This document shows, piece after piece, positions 1 to 8,025 of a stretch of DNA of 64,000 nucleotides. The position numbers and the translations under genes are program-made. Numbering within the stretch: position 1 is the first letter of the stretch; each line of letters opens with the position of its first letter. The stretch is from Zoogloea sp041914405 (lineage in GTDB: Bacteria > Pseudomonadota > Gammaproteobacteria > Burkholderiales > Rhodocyclaceae), in assembly GCF_041914405.1 (NCBI RefSeq), contig NZ_JAYSDK010000008.1:62001-126000 (forward strand), written 5' to 3'. The notes under the pieces are model-generated. The model was not told where the DNA came from and searched no databases. It saw nothing but the letters and a program-made list of their open reading frames with translations.

Positions 1-696
1 GCCGCACGTGGCTTCGCCGTCACCAAGCTGATCGACAGCCAGGCCACCAAAGCGGCGATGGTCAGTGCGATGACCGACCTGATCGGCGGCGCGGCCAAGG
101 GTGACTCCATCATCATCACCTATTCCGGCCACGGCACCTGGGTGCCGGACCAGAACGGCGACGAGCCCGACGGCCGCGACGAGGGCCTGTGCCCGTGGGA
201 CATCGGCTCCGGCAACGTGCTGCTGGACGACGAGATCGCGCCAATCTTCACCCACCACGCCACCGGCGTGCGGGTGGTGCTGATTTCCGATAGCTGCCAC
301 TCGGGTAGCGTCACCCGCGGCAACTCGCTCGACCTCGACCCAGGCCTGCCCCGCGCCCGCTTCCTCCCCCCCGAGGCATGGATGAAAGCCGCCGACCTGC
401 CCGCCCCCCGCGTCGCCAAGCTGCCCACTTCTGGCGGCCTGTCGCGCAGCGGCGGCGACCTGCTGCTGGCCGGCTGCACCGACAGCCAGTTCAGCTGGGA
501 CACCAGCTTCAAGGGACGGCCGAACGGCGCTTTCACTTACTACGCTCTGAAGGCGCTGGCCTCGCTGCCGGCCTCCGCCAGCTACCAGGACTGGTTCAAG
601 AAGATCACGCCGGGCTTCCTGCCGACCAATCAGCTGCCACAGAACCCACAGATCTTCGGCACCCGGACGGCTCGATCCTGGAAGGTGTTCTCCTGA
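1..696 (+). CDS. Caspase family (C14, metacaspase-like) protease, 3' part
   Basis: The reading frame is open from base 1, so the true start lies outside the window; 231 residues are visible. Both parts of the caspase-fold dyad are present: His in YSGHGT (about residue 43 of the fragment) and Cys in SDSCHSG (about residue 98). Between them is an acidic stretch (DGRDEGLCP) of the kind that lines the basic-residue-specific pocket of metacaspases and orthocaspases. After the p20-like core comes GDLLLAGCTDSQ and then NGAFTYYALKAL, typical of bacterial C14 members. I infer a cysteine endopeptidase of unknown substrate. Whether it carries an N-terminal signal or a partner domain cannot be seen. A TGGTGCG/CGCACCA inverted repeat lies just downstream, before nasA. 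Confidence 0.85.
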   Translation, partial: AARGFAVTKLIDSQATKAAMVSAMTDLIGGAAKGDSIIITYSGHGTWVPDQNGDEPDGRDEGLCPWDIGSGNVLLDDEIAPIFTHHATGVRVVLISDSCHSGSVTRGNSLDLDPGLPRARFLPPEAWMKAADLPAPRVAKLPTSGGLSRSGGDLLLAGCTDSQFSWDTSFKGRPNGAFTYYALKALASLPASASYQDWFKKITPGFLPTNQLPQNPQIFGTRTARSWKVFS

Positions 697-742
697 GCAG
701 CGACCTTCCACGACCTTACGCCGAGGCCGCCACGCCCACTCC

Positions 743-800
743 TGGTGCGCGGCCGCCTCGGTCGCACCATTTCGACGCCGCGCTGCCACCCTTTGGTGCG
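743..800 (+). promoter_or_regulatory. NtrC-like half-sites upstream of the nasA sigma-54 promoter
   Basis: Three copies of the NtrC-type half-site lie here: TGGTGCG at 743-749, CGCACCA at 763-769 and TGGTGCG at 794-800. The last also forms an imperfect dyad with GCCACC at 785-790. They sit roughly 70-125 bases upstream of the expected start site, where enhancer-binding proteins of sigma-54 promoters act. The spacing of the dyad is one base short of the classical NtrC palindrome, so binding is inferred. Confidence 0.45.
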
Positions 801-841
801 CGGGTCTGGCTCTGCGCAAGGAAAACAGCGACTTAGGCGGA

Positions 842-857
842 TGGCACGACGCTTGCT
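842..857 (+). promoter_or_regulatory. Sigma-54 (RpoN) promoter of nasA
   Basis: The sequence TGGCACG-ACGC-TTGCT matches the -24/-12 consensus TGGCACG-N4-TTGCW exactly, with GG at 843-844 and GC at 855-856 separated by 10 bases. The expected start site is near 868, about 16 bases before the nasA ATG and just before its ribosome binding site. This implies nitrogen-status control through RpoN and an activator such as NtrC. Confidence 0.85.
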
Positions 858-883
858 GGACCCCGTCCACCAAAGGAGTCGTG

Positions 884-3616
884 ATGGCAGAAACCAAATC
901 CACCTGTTGTTACTGCGGCGTCGGCTGCGGTGTCGTAATCGAACATGAAGCCGGCCGCATCACCGGCGTCCGGGGCGACCCGGACCATCCGGCCAATTTC
1001 GGCCGCCTGTGCACCAAGGGCTCCACACTTCACCTGACCGCAGCCCCCGAAACACAGGTCGCCCGTGCCCTGTACCCGGAGCTGCGCACCGACCGCAGCA
1101 GCACCCGCCAGCGCGTGAGCTGGGATGCCGCCCTCGACGCAGCCGCCGAACGCTTCGCCGCGATCATCGCCGAGCACGGCCCCGACGCCGTAGCCGTCTA
1201 CGGCGCCGGCCAGTTGCTGACCGAGGACTACTACGTCTTCAACAAGCTGATGAAGGGCCTCGTCGGCAGCAACAACCTCGACACGAACTCCCGCCTGTGC
1301 ATGTCCAGCGCGGTGGCCGGCTACAAGCTGAGCCTGGGCGCGGACGCACCGCCATGCAGCTATGCGGACATCGCCCACACCAGCGCGCTGTTCATCACCG
1401 GCAGCAACACCGCCTTCGCGCACCCGATCGCCTTCCGCCGCGTCGAGGACGCCCGCAAGGCCAACCCAGGCATGAAGCTGGTCGTCATCGACCCGCGCCG
1501 CACCGACACCGCCGAAGCTGCCGACCTGCACCTGGCCCTGCTGCCCGGCACCGACATCGCGCTGTACAACGCCATGCTCCACGTGATGCTGTGGGAAGGC
1601 TGGGTGGACCGGAACTACATCGACGCCCATACCGAAGGCTTCGACGCGCTGAAGAAGACCGTCCGCGAATACACGCCGGCGATGGCGGCCACTATCTGCG
1701 GGCTGGACAAGAAGCTGATCGAGGAAGCCGCGCAGATCTTCGCGACCTCGAAGGCCACGATGTCCATGTACTGCCAGGGGCTCAACCAGTTCTCCTTTGG
1801 CACCCACAACAACTCGGCCCTGATCAACCTGCACCTGGCCAGCGGCCAGATCGGCCGCCCCGGCGCCGGCCCCTTCTCGCTGACCGGCCAGCCAAACGCG
1901 ATGGGCGGCCGCGAAGTCGGCGGCCTGGCCAACCTGTTGTCCGCCCACCGGGACATGGCCAACCCAGAGCACCGCAGCGAAGTCGCCGCCCTGTGGGGCG
2001 TGGACAACGTGCCCGACAAACCGGGCAAGAGCGCCGTCGAGCTGTTTCGCGCACTGAAGTCCGGCGACGTGAAGGCGGTCTGGATCGCCTGCACGAACCC
2101 GGCCCAGTCCATGCCGGACCAAGCCCTGATCCACGAAGCCCTGCAGGCCGCCGAATTCGTCGTCGTGCAGGAAGCCTTCAGCCACACCGAAACCTGCACC
2201 TACGCCGACCTACTGCTGCCCGCCACCACCTGGGGCGAAAAGGACGGCACCGTCACCAACTCGGAGCGCGCCATCAGCCGCGTCCGATCCGCCGTGTCCG
2301 CGCCGGGTGAAGCCCGCCACGATTGGGCGATCGTGGTGGACTTCGCCCGGCGTCTGGGCGCCCGCCTCGGCAAGGGAGAGCTGGCCGCCCGCATGTTCCC
2401 CTATGCCAAGCCGGAAGAGATCTGGAACGAGCACCGGGAATCCACCCGTGGCCGCGACCTGGACATCACCGGCCTGAGCTATGCGACGTTGGAGAACGTC
2501 GGCCCCCAGCAATGGCCCTTCCCCGAAGGCGCCAGCCAGGGCAAGGTCCGGCTCTACGAAGACGGCATCTTCCCTACCCCCTCCGGCAAGGCCCGCTTCG
2601 TCGTCACCGAGCACCGCATCACCGCCGAGTCGCCGAGCGCCCGCTACCCGCTGCACCTCAACACCGGCCGCCTGCGCGACCAGTGGCACGGCATGAGCCG
2701 CACCGGCCTGGTGGCCCGCCTGTACAGCCATGAACCCGAGCCCATGCTGCACATGCACAAGGACGACATGGAGCGCCGCAGCCTCGCTAGCGGCGACCTG
2801 GTCAAGGTGAAGAGCCGGCGCGGCGAAGTGGTGCTGAAGGTGCTGGAATCCGCCACGCTGCGCCCAGGCCAGTGCTTCGTGCCGATGCACTGGGGCGGCA
2901 ACACGATGGGCGGCCAGGGCGTCAATGTGCTACTGCCAGGCGATTTCGACCCCTACTCGAAGCAGCCCGAGCTCAAGCACGCCGCCGTGCAGGTGGAGAA
3001 ATACACCGCCGGCAAGGCCCTCGTGGCGATGCGTCGCACTAAGGTAGGCGAGGATGGCCAACTCCACCCGAACCCGCTGGCGGTCATGGAAGGCCTGCGC
3101 CGCTGGCTGCCCCACTTCCCCTACGCCAGCCTGACGCTGGCCGGACGCACCGCCCCGGTGGTCGTGCTGAAGGCCCGTGGCGAGGAACTGGCACCCGCAC
3201 TGCTGGAGGCCCTGGACAAGGAACTGGCCCTTGACGACCCGACCAAAGTGCTGTCCTATCAGGACAGCCGCAAGGACATCGCCAAGCGCGCCCTCGTGGA
3301 AGGCGATTCACTCACCGCGGTGCGCCTGGCCGGCGAGACCAGGGCCGCCGAATGGCTGGCCGACATGATGGTGCAGGGACATTCCGCCGCCGCCGTGCGG
3401 CAGTGGCTTCTGGCACCGCTGACCCAGCCACCGGCAGGCCAGGCTGCCCGGGGCAAGGTGATCTGCAACTGCTTCGACGTGGCCGAGGACGACATCCTGG
3501 CCGCCTTCCGGGCTGGCGAATCCCTTGAGGCCCTGCAGACCCGCACCAAGTGCGGCACCAACTGCGGCTCCTGCGTGCCGGAACTGAAGCGCCTGCGCCT
3601 GAGCATCTCTATCTGA
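884..3616 (+). CDS. nasA: Assimilatory nitrate reductase, molybdopterin catalytic subunit with C-terminal BFD-like [2Fe-2S] domain
   Basis: A 910-residue member of the MopB oxidoreductases that reduces nitrate to nitrite in the cytoplasm for assimilation. The N-terminal [4Fe-4S] motif has the exact spacing C8-x2-C11-x3-C15-x27-C43. C139 in NSRLCMSS is the likely Mo ligand. The C-terminus (about residues 850-905) holds a BFD-like [2Fe-2S] domain (CNC followed by CGTNCGSC), as in many NasA/NasC proteins. A GTG at 881 is in frame, but the AAGGAG at 873-878 is better spaced for the ATG at 884, which I chose. There is no signal peptide. No NADH-dependent partner, nitrite reductase or nitrate transporter gene lies next to it, so the electron donor and transporter are encoded elsewhere. 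It is driven by the sigma-54 promoter at 842-857. Confidence 0.93.
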   Translation: MAETKSTCCYCGVGCGVVIEHEAGRITGVRGDPDHPANFGRLCTKGSTLHLTAAPETQVARALYPELRTDRSSTRQRVSWDAALDAAAERFAAIIAEHGPDAVAVYGAGQLLTEDYYVFNKLMKGLVGSNNLDTNSRLCMSSAVAGYKLSLGADAPPCSYADIAHTSALFITGSNTAFAHPIAFRRVEDARKANPGMKLVVIDPRRTDTAEAADLHLALLPGTDIALYNAMLHVMLWEGWVDRNYIDAHTEGFDALKKTVREYTPAMAATICGLDKKLIEEAAQIFATSKATMSMYCQGLNQFSFGTHNNSALINLHLASGQIGRPGAGPFSLTGQPNAMGGREVGGLANLLSAHRDMANPEHRSEVAALWGVDNVPDKPGKSAVELFRALKSGDVKAVWIACTNPAQSMPDQALIHEALQAAEFVVVQEAFSHTETCTYADLLLPATTWGEKDGTVTNSERAISRVRSAVSAPGEARHDWAIVVDFARRLGARLGKGELAARMFPYAKPEEIWNEHRESTRGRDLDITGLSYATLENVGPQQWPFPEGASQGKVRLYEDGIFPTPSGKARFVVTEHRITAESPSARYPLHLNTGRLRDQWHGMSRTGLVARLYSHEPEPMLHMHKDDMERRSLASGDLVKVKSRRGEVVLKVLESATLRPGQCFVPMHWGGNTMGGQGVNVLLPGDFDPYSKQPELKHAAVQVEKYTAGKALVAMRRTKVGEDGQLHPNPLAVMEGLRRWLPHFPYASLTLAGRTAPVVVLKARGEELAPALLEALDKELALDDPTKVLSYQDSRKDIAKRALVEGDSLTAVRLAGETRAAEWLADMMVQGHSAAAVRQWLLAPLTQPPAGQAARGKVICNCFDVAEDDILAAFRAGESLEALQTRTKCGTNCGSCVPELKRLRLSISI

Positions 3617-3627
3617 GACCGAGCGAA

Positions 3628-3653
3628 ACGGGCCGGGCAGACACCCGGTCCGT
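3628..3653. terminator. Hairpin between convergent nasA and the hydrolase-1 gene
   Basis: ACGGGCCGGG (3628-3637) pairs with CCCGGTCCGT (3644-3653) with one G-T wobble and a 6-base loop. It fills the short gap between two converging genes, but no T-run follows on either strand. It may be a weak or factor-assisted terminator. Confidence 0.4.
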
Positions 3654-4540
3654 CACGCCCTAGCCGGGGCGAAGCCTTTCGCCACCAGCCAGTCGAGCGT
3701 CGCAGCGGAAACCGCATCAACCTCGCCGGCCCCGGACAAAGTGTGATCGGCATCCGGAAAGCGCTGGACATCCACGTTGCCCCGCGCCATCAGAGCTTGC
3801 CAGGCTGGGCTGGATGCCAGCGCTGCCTCGAACTCACGAGCCACATAGTCCTTGCCGCTCAGAAAGATTGCCACCGGCTCCTCCTCCCTCACGGCCAAGC
3901 CACGCCGCATCCGCTCCGGGAGGGCCACGCTGTGGTCTGCCCCCGCCGCCGGCTCGCCTGATGCACTGCTGCTGCGTGCAGCCTTGGCGATCGAGAACAA
4001 GGACCGGAGGGACTGTCCTATGCGAACCCCGCCCCCCAGCAGCTTCTTCCAGAATGACGGATCGATAAGCCTCTGCAGGTAGTAGTGCTTGAGAAACACC
4101 TTGGCCTCGCCGGCCTCCGTATGGACCCAGGGATTCAGCAGGACGGAGCCTGCCACTCTCGGATCACTGGCTGCCGGATAGAAACAAACGGCGCTGGCGC
4201 CATCGCACAAGCCCCACAAGACCACGCGACGCAAGCCGGGCTGAGTCTTGAAGAAGGCATCGATGGCGGCACCGATATCCAGGCTAACGTCCTCGAAGTC
4301 GCGCGCTGCGCCGCTCGCATCACCCATCCCACGATAGTCGAAGCGCATGCACGGTACGCCGCGGGCGGCGAGAAAGCGCGCCAACTTTACGAACTGCCGG
4401 TGGGAGCCGACCCGGTACTGCGGCCCCCCCACCACGACGAGCACGCCAACCTCTGCCGCCTCGGAGGGGGCAGAGACGATTCCCAGCAGGGACTCACCGG
4501 CGCATTCGAAAAAAAACGGGAGCTCCCGCGAGGCTGTCAT
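3653..4540 (-). CDS. Alpha/beta hydrolase, exosortase A system-associated (hydrolase 1 type)
   Basis: A 295-residue alpha/beta-hydrolase-fold protein resembling the family named hydrolase 1, exosortase A system-associated. It shows the early strand GVLVVVGGPQYRVGSHRQF, the segment RFDYRGMGDASG, and an elbow LWGLCDGAS in which C112 occupies the usual nucleophile Ser position. A late DADHTLSG supplies the catalytic His. A Cys nucleophile is known from dienelactone hydrolase, so activity is possible; the substrate is unknown. Its ATG overlaps the stop of the upstream hydrolase-2 gene by four bases (ATGA), indicating translational coupling in an ACP-hydrolase 2-hydrolase 1 operon. I infer a role in processing or releasing acyl intermediates carried by the neighbouring ACP. 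Confidence 0.83.
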   Translation of the reverse strand: MTASRELPFFFECAGESLLGIVSAPSEAAEVGVLVVVGGPQYRVGSHRQFVKLARFLAARGVPCMRFDYRGMGDASGAARDFEDVSLDIGAAIDAFFKTQPGLRRVVLWGLCDGASAVCFYPAASDPRVAGSVLLNPWVHTEAGEAKVFLKHYYLQRLIDPSFWKKLLGGGVRIGQSLRSLFSIAKAARSSSASGEPAAGADHSVALPERMRRGLAVREEEPVAIFLSGKDYVAREFEAALASSPAWQALMARGNVDVQRFPDADHTLSGAGEVDAVSAATLDWLVAKGFAPARA

Positions 4541-5367
4541 GCAAACGCCTCCAGCGCCCGCAAGGACGCATTGATGAGTTCGGGGCAGGTCTCGATTTCG
4601 AGGGTCTGCCAGAAGGCAGGCCCCGCTATCGCTTCTGCCCTCGCCGCAATCCCGCTTCCCTGCCAGCGCTCGACAAGCAACCGCAAGGCCGGGGTCACGT
4701 CCTCACGCCCGGCGCTCCCCAGCTCAAGCGCAACCACTGGCGCCGAATATGCTTCGGGCAATCCCAGACTGGCTGTTTCAAATCCTTGGGCGAGCGCAGG
4801 CGGCATGGCATAACCGGCCACCTGCACCGAGGCGCCGGCCTTCAGTGACGCCCGGGCGGCATCCATCGCTGCCTTCGCATCGACGTCGGCCAACATCTCG
4901 CTTGCCGCCTTCAGCCGCAGGAACTGGGTCAAATGCTGACGCCCGTTGCTTACTGGCTGCCAAAGCAGGAGCGGGACAGCGAAGTCTCCCGAACGGAGCC
5001 AATCAGCCAGTACCAGCGCCCCCCCGCGCATACCCCATAGGGCGATCTGCCCGGAACGATGGGCCGACGTCCACGCGTACGCATCCTGGCAATCCTGAAT
5101 CCAAGATTGCCAGGACGCTTCCTCGAACTCGCCGCCGCTATCACCACAGCCGGTCAGGTCGATCTGCAGCGTCGACCACCCCCTGGAAGCGAAGGACTCG
5201 ACGGCAAGTGCCACCATACGCCGGGATTTGTTCATCTCCTCGGCAAAGGCATGCACAAAGATCAGCGTACCGACCGCATTCGGCGCCAGGGTCAGGAGGC
5301 AGAAACGTTCACCCGCAGTGCCCCCCGGGAGGTAGAAAGCCTCCCGTTGCGGCCTCGGCCCGGCCAT
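4537..5367 (-). CDS. Alpha/beta hydrolase-like protein, exosortase A system-associated (hydrolase 2 type)
   Basis: A 276-residue alpha/beta-hydrolase-fold protein resembling the family named hydrolase 2, exosortase A system-associated. The fold is recognisable from LIFVHAFAEEMNKSRR, then LQIDLTGCGDSGG and the elbow ALWGMRGGA. In that elbow R114 stands where Ser, Cys or Asp would be expected, so it probably does not work as a classical hydrolase and may be a binding or scaffold protein. Its start codon directly abuts the ACP stop (5368), and it overlaps hydrolase 1 by ATGA. The three genes are therefore one tightly coupled unit. Family assignment rests on remembered motif patterns and context. 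Confidence 0.82.
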   Translation of the reverse strand: MAGPRPQREAFYLPGGTAGERFCLLTLAPNAVGTLIFVHAFAEEMNKSRRMVALAVESFASRGWSTLQIDLTGCGDSGGEFEEASWQSWIQDCQDAYAWTSAHRSGQIALWGMRGGALVLADWLRSGDFAVPLLLWQPVSNGRQHLTQFLRLKAASEMLADVDAKAAMDAARASLKAGASVQVAGYAMPPALAQGFETASLGLPEAYSAPVVALELGSAGREDVTPALRLLVERWQGSGIAARAEAIAGPAFWQTLEIETCPELINASLRALEAFA

Positions 5368-5616
5368 TCAACCTAGCTTTCCATTCACGAAAGCAACCAG
5401 CGAACCCACGGATTCAAAGGTCGAGCCATCGATCTCATCATCCTCGACGATGAAGCCGAAATGCTCTTCCAGCATGTTGATCACCCCGACAACCGCCATC
5501 GAATCCAAGTCCGGCAGCGCACCCAGCAAAGGGGTGTCAAGATCGAACTGGGCTGTATTCCCCCCCAGGCTCAAGACCTCGTCGAGAATAGACAGTACTT
5601 CCTTCTTCGTATCCAA
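5368..5616 (-). CDS. Acyl carrier protein, exosortase A-associated module
   Basis: An 82-residue acidic four-helix ACP/PCP-like protein. The phosphopantetheine attachment motif is DLDSMAV, with S39 as the acceptor. It uses a TTG start codon, supported by GGAG at 5624-5627 seven bases upstream. It is the first gene of the minus-strand unit with hydrolase 2 and hydrolase 1. A TATAAT-like -10 (5694-5699 on the minus strand) lies upstream, but no good -35 is visible. Across the divergent gap lie an AMP-forming ligase and a PLP decarboxylase. I infer that the ligase loads an acyl or aminoacyl group onto this carrier. It is not the fatty-acid-synthesis ACP by context. Confidence 0.88.
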   Translation of the reverse strand: MDTKKEVLSILDEVLSLGGNTAQFDLDTPLLGALPDLDSMAVVGVINMLEEHFGFIVEDDEIDGSTFESVGSLVAFVNGKLG

Positions 5617-5809
5617 AAGCGAACTCCAATCGGGTAACCAAACACACGGACAGCATCCCGAACATACGGCCGGGTAACAGCAAGACTGATATCATTATAT
5701 GCGAGCCGCCCATCCTACGGACCGTGATGTAGATGACAAGCTCGGCAAGCCTCTTGTACGACAGTCCAGATTCGCGTTCCGGGCCCTGCCACGGCGCCCG
5801 TGTGATCCC

Positions 5810-6535
5810 ATGCCTCTCAAGCGCATTCACAATAACTTCGTTCAACTGGGCGCCCTCAATGGTTGCCTTTATCTCGCAGACCGCGTGCTCCGGGCCCTCA
5901 GCGCCGATCATGTCTTCCTGAAGCGCTACTACCTCGTCGCCCAGCCTGTACAGGACCAGCCCGCGTGCCGCCCGTCAGCCAAGAACCCGGTTGTCCTGCT
6001 TGAGCACGGCTCTCCGCTGAACGCGCTGTTTCCGCGCCCGCCAGAGGTCATCGCCAAGCGCATCAACGATGGCGCGCATTGCTTCGTCGCCCTCGCCGGA
6101 GAGGAGTTCGCCGGCTTCCTGTGGCTGGCATTCAATGCCTATGACGAAGACGAGGTGCGCTGCCGCTATGAACTTGCCGACCCGCAGCATTGCGCCTGGG
6201 ACTACGACGTTCATGTGGAACCGAAATACCGCATCGGCCGCACCTTCGCCCGTCTGTGGGATAGCGCCAATGCCCACCTCGCCGGGCGTGGAATCAAATG
6301 GAGCATTTCGCGCATTTCCGCGTTCAATCCGGCATCGCTGGCGGCCCATGGGCGTCTTGGCATCCGCACCCTGTGCAGCGCGAACTTCCTGTGCATTGGC
6401 CCGCTGCAGATCAGCGTGATCAGTGCAGCCCCGTGGTTCCACGTGAGCCTGTCCCCCTCGTCCCGCCCCCGCGTGCGCCTGCTACCGCCTGGGCATGCTG
6501 AAGGACAGCCAGTGCATGGCTTGTCGCAACAATGA
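5810..6535 (+). CDS. GNAT-family N-acetyltransferase-like protein, exosortase-associated
   Basis: A 241-residue protein that looks like the GNAT-type protein found with exosortase A genes. The N-terminal part contains LADRVLRALS and KRYYLVAQPV. The central part has the beta-strand pair HCFVALAGEEFAGFLWL followed by YDVHVEPKYRIGRTFARLW, compatible with the acetyl-CoA-binding region of GNAT folds. The frame is open from an ATG at 5699, but the 37 extra residues look non-homologous, so I prefer the ATG at 5810 (MPLKRIHNN); neither has a strong ribosome binding site. It is divergent from the ACP unit. The acceptor substrate is unknown. Confidence 0.68.
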   Translation: MPLKRIHNNFVQLGALNGCLYLADRVLRALSADHVFLKRYYLVAQPVQDQPACRPSAKNPVVLLEHGSPLNALFPRPPEVIAKRINDGAHCFVALAGEEFAGFLWLAFNAYDEDEVRCRYELADPQHCAWDYDVHVEPKYRIGRTFARLWDSANAHLAGRGIKWSISRISAFNPASLAAHGRLGIRTLCSANFLCIGPLQISVISAAPWFHVSLSPSSRPRVRLLPPGHAEGQPVHGLSQQ

Positions 6536-6640
6536 GACAGCCCCTCGGTTACACTCCCGGGGCCTATTCATATCAAATTTAAGCTACCACTCCTGCGGCG
6601 GGCTATTGACTGCGCCGCACAAGGAGCGAGACACGAGCAC

Positions 6641-7894
6641 ATGTCTGATCGACGCGTACTGATGATCGCCTACCACTACCCACCCGTGAGGGTTAGTAGC
6701 GGAATTCAGCGTACCCTGAAATTCTCCCAGTATCTCCGCGAGCACGACTGGGAACCCATGATCCTGACGGTCTCACCGAAGGCCTACGAGTCGGTCAGCG
6801 ACGACCAGATGAAGGAAATTCCTCCGGGCCTGGTGGTCGAGCGCGCCTTTGGTCTCGACACCGCCCGTCATCTCTCGGTCAAGGGCCGTTATCTACGCTG
6901 GATGGCCCAGCCCGATCGTTGGGTGAGTTGGTGGCCAGCCGGAGTGATCAAGGGACTCGGCCTGATCCGCAAGTATCGTCCGAAGGCGATTTTTTCCACT
7001 TTTCCGATTGCCACAGCCCATCTGATTGCCCTCACACTGCACCGGCTGTCGGGACTCCCACTCATCGTCGACTTCCGGGATGCGATGACCGAACCGGGCT
7101 ATCCGACCAACCCCGTCACCTGGGGAGTCCATCGTCGGCTTGAAAAGGCACTGATCAAGCACTGCACGCACGCAATCTTCACAACCACCGGCACCCGCGA
7201 CATGTACGCGGAGCGCTATCCGGAAAAGCCGGCCAACTGCTGGGCCGTCATCGAGAACGGCTTCGACGAGGACAACTTCCGCGACGCCGAAAGTGGGCTA
7301 GATACCAGCAGTCGACTCGGTCCCGCGGGGCAGATGGTGCTTATCCACAGCGGACTGCTCTACCCCGAGGAGCGTGACCCCAAGCCGTTCTTTGCGGCGC
7401 TGCGGGACATGAAGAATGCCGGAGAGATATCACCGGACAGCTTGCATGTGATTCTGCGCGCCACCGGAAGTGACGACTACTACCACAAGCTCCTGTCCGA
7501 GCACCGCATTGACGACATCGTTTCGATTCAACCGACGATCGCCTACCGCAGCGCACTGCAGGAAATGATCCGCGCCGACGGCTTGCTGCTCTTGCAGGGC
7601 GCAAGCTGCAACAAGCAGATCCCGGCCAAATTGTACGAATACGCCCGGGCCGGCAAGCCGATCATCGCGCTGACGGACTTCGACGGCAGCACCGCCGCGC
7701 TGATGAAGAAGCTGGACGTTCCCTGGGTCGCCGACATCGCCGACGCATCCGCGATCCGGCGTCTCCTCAATGAAGCCATCCGTCTCTGGCAAGCCCAGCA
7801 GCTGGAAGGTGTCCCCCGCGCCCTGTCGGACACGTGCTCACGGCGCTCAAGGACGGCGGAACTCGCGCAACTGCTGGACGCCCTCCCCGAGTAG
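6641..7894 (+). CDS. Glycosyltransferase family 4 protein
   Basis: A 417-residue GT-B-fold glycosyltransferase of the GT4 type. The N-terminal domain begins LMIAYHYPPVRVSSGIQRT, the acceptor-side signature of such enzymes. The C-terminal domain has LIHSGLLYPEERDP and KLYEYARAGKPIIALT, the latter carrying the E-x7-type donor-binding element in slightly shortened form. It has no transmembrane segments and is presumably cytoplasmic or peripheral on the inner membrane, transferring a sugar from an activated nucleotide donor. It sits between the GNAT-like protein and the AMP ligase, suggesting a part in exopolysaccharide or glycolipid assembly linked to exosortase systems. Donor and acceptor cannot be read from sequence. 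Confidence 0.85.
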   Translation: MSDRRVLMIAYHYPPVRVSSGIQRTLKFSQYLREHDWEPMILTVSPKAYESVSDDQMKEIPPGLVVERAFGLDTARHLSVKGRYLRWMAQPDRWVSWWPAGVIKGLGLIRKYRPKAIFSTFPIATAHLIALTLHRLSGLPLIVDFRDAMTEPGYPTNPVTWGVHRRLEKALIKHCTHAIFTTTGTRDMYAERYPEKPANCWAVIENGFDEDNFRDAESGLDTSSRLGPAGQMVLIHSGLLYPEERDPKPFFAALRDMKNAGEISPDSLHVILRATGSDDYYHKLLSEHRIDDIVSIQPTIAYRSALQEMIRADGLLLLQGASCNKQIPAKLYEYARAGKPIIALTDFDGSTAALMKKLDVPWVADIADASAIRRLLNEAIRLWQAQQLEGVPRALSDTCSRRSRTAELAQLLDALPE

Positions 7895-8025
7895 GCGACG
7901 AAGATTTGTCATATGGTGCATTCCTGCACGCCGCCCGCCCGGGAAAGCTAGGTTAGACTTCGCGAACTCCATGACTGGTGGATTCACCCTATACCAACGG
8001 GTTCGACCTATCGTTCTCTCAATCA

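Noticed and set aside
833..2185. Open frame of 450 codons on the minus strand
   Set aside because: Antisense to nasA; the predicted product is Gly/Val/Gln-rich without motifs.
5537..5911. Minus-strand frame of 124 codons upstream of the ACP gene
   Set aside because: It overlaps the GNAT-like gene and the ACP start, shows no domain, and contradicts the TTG start with a good ribosome binding site.
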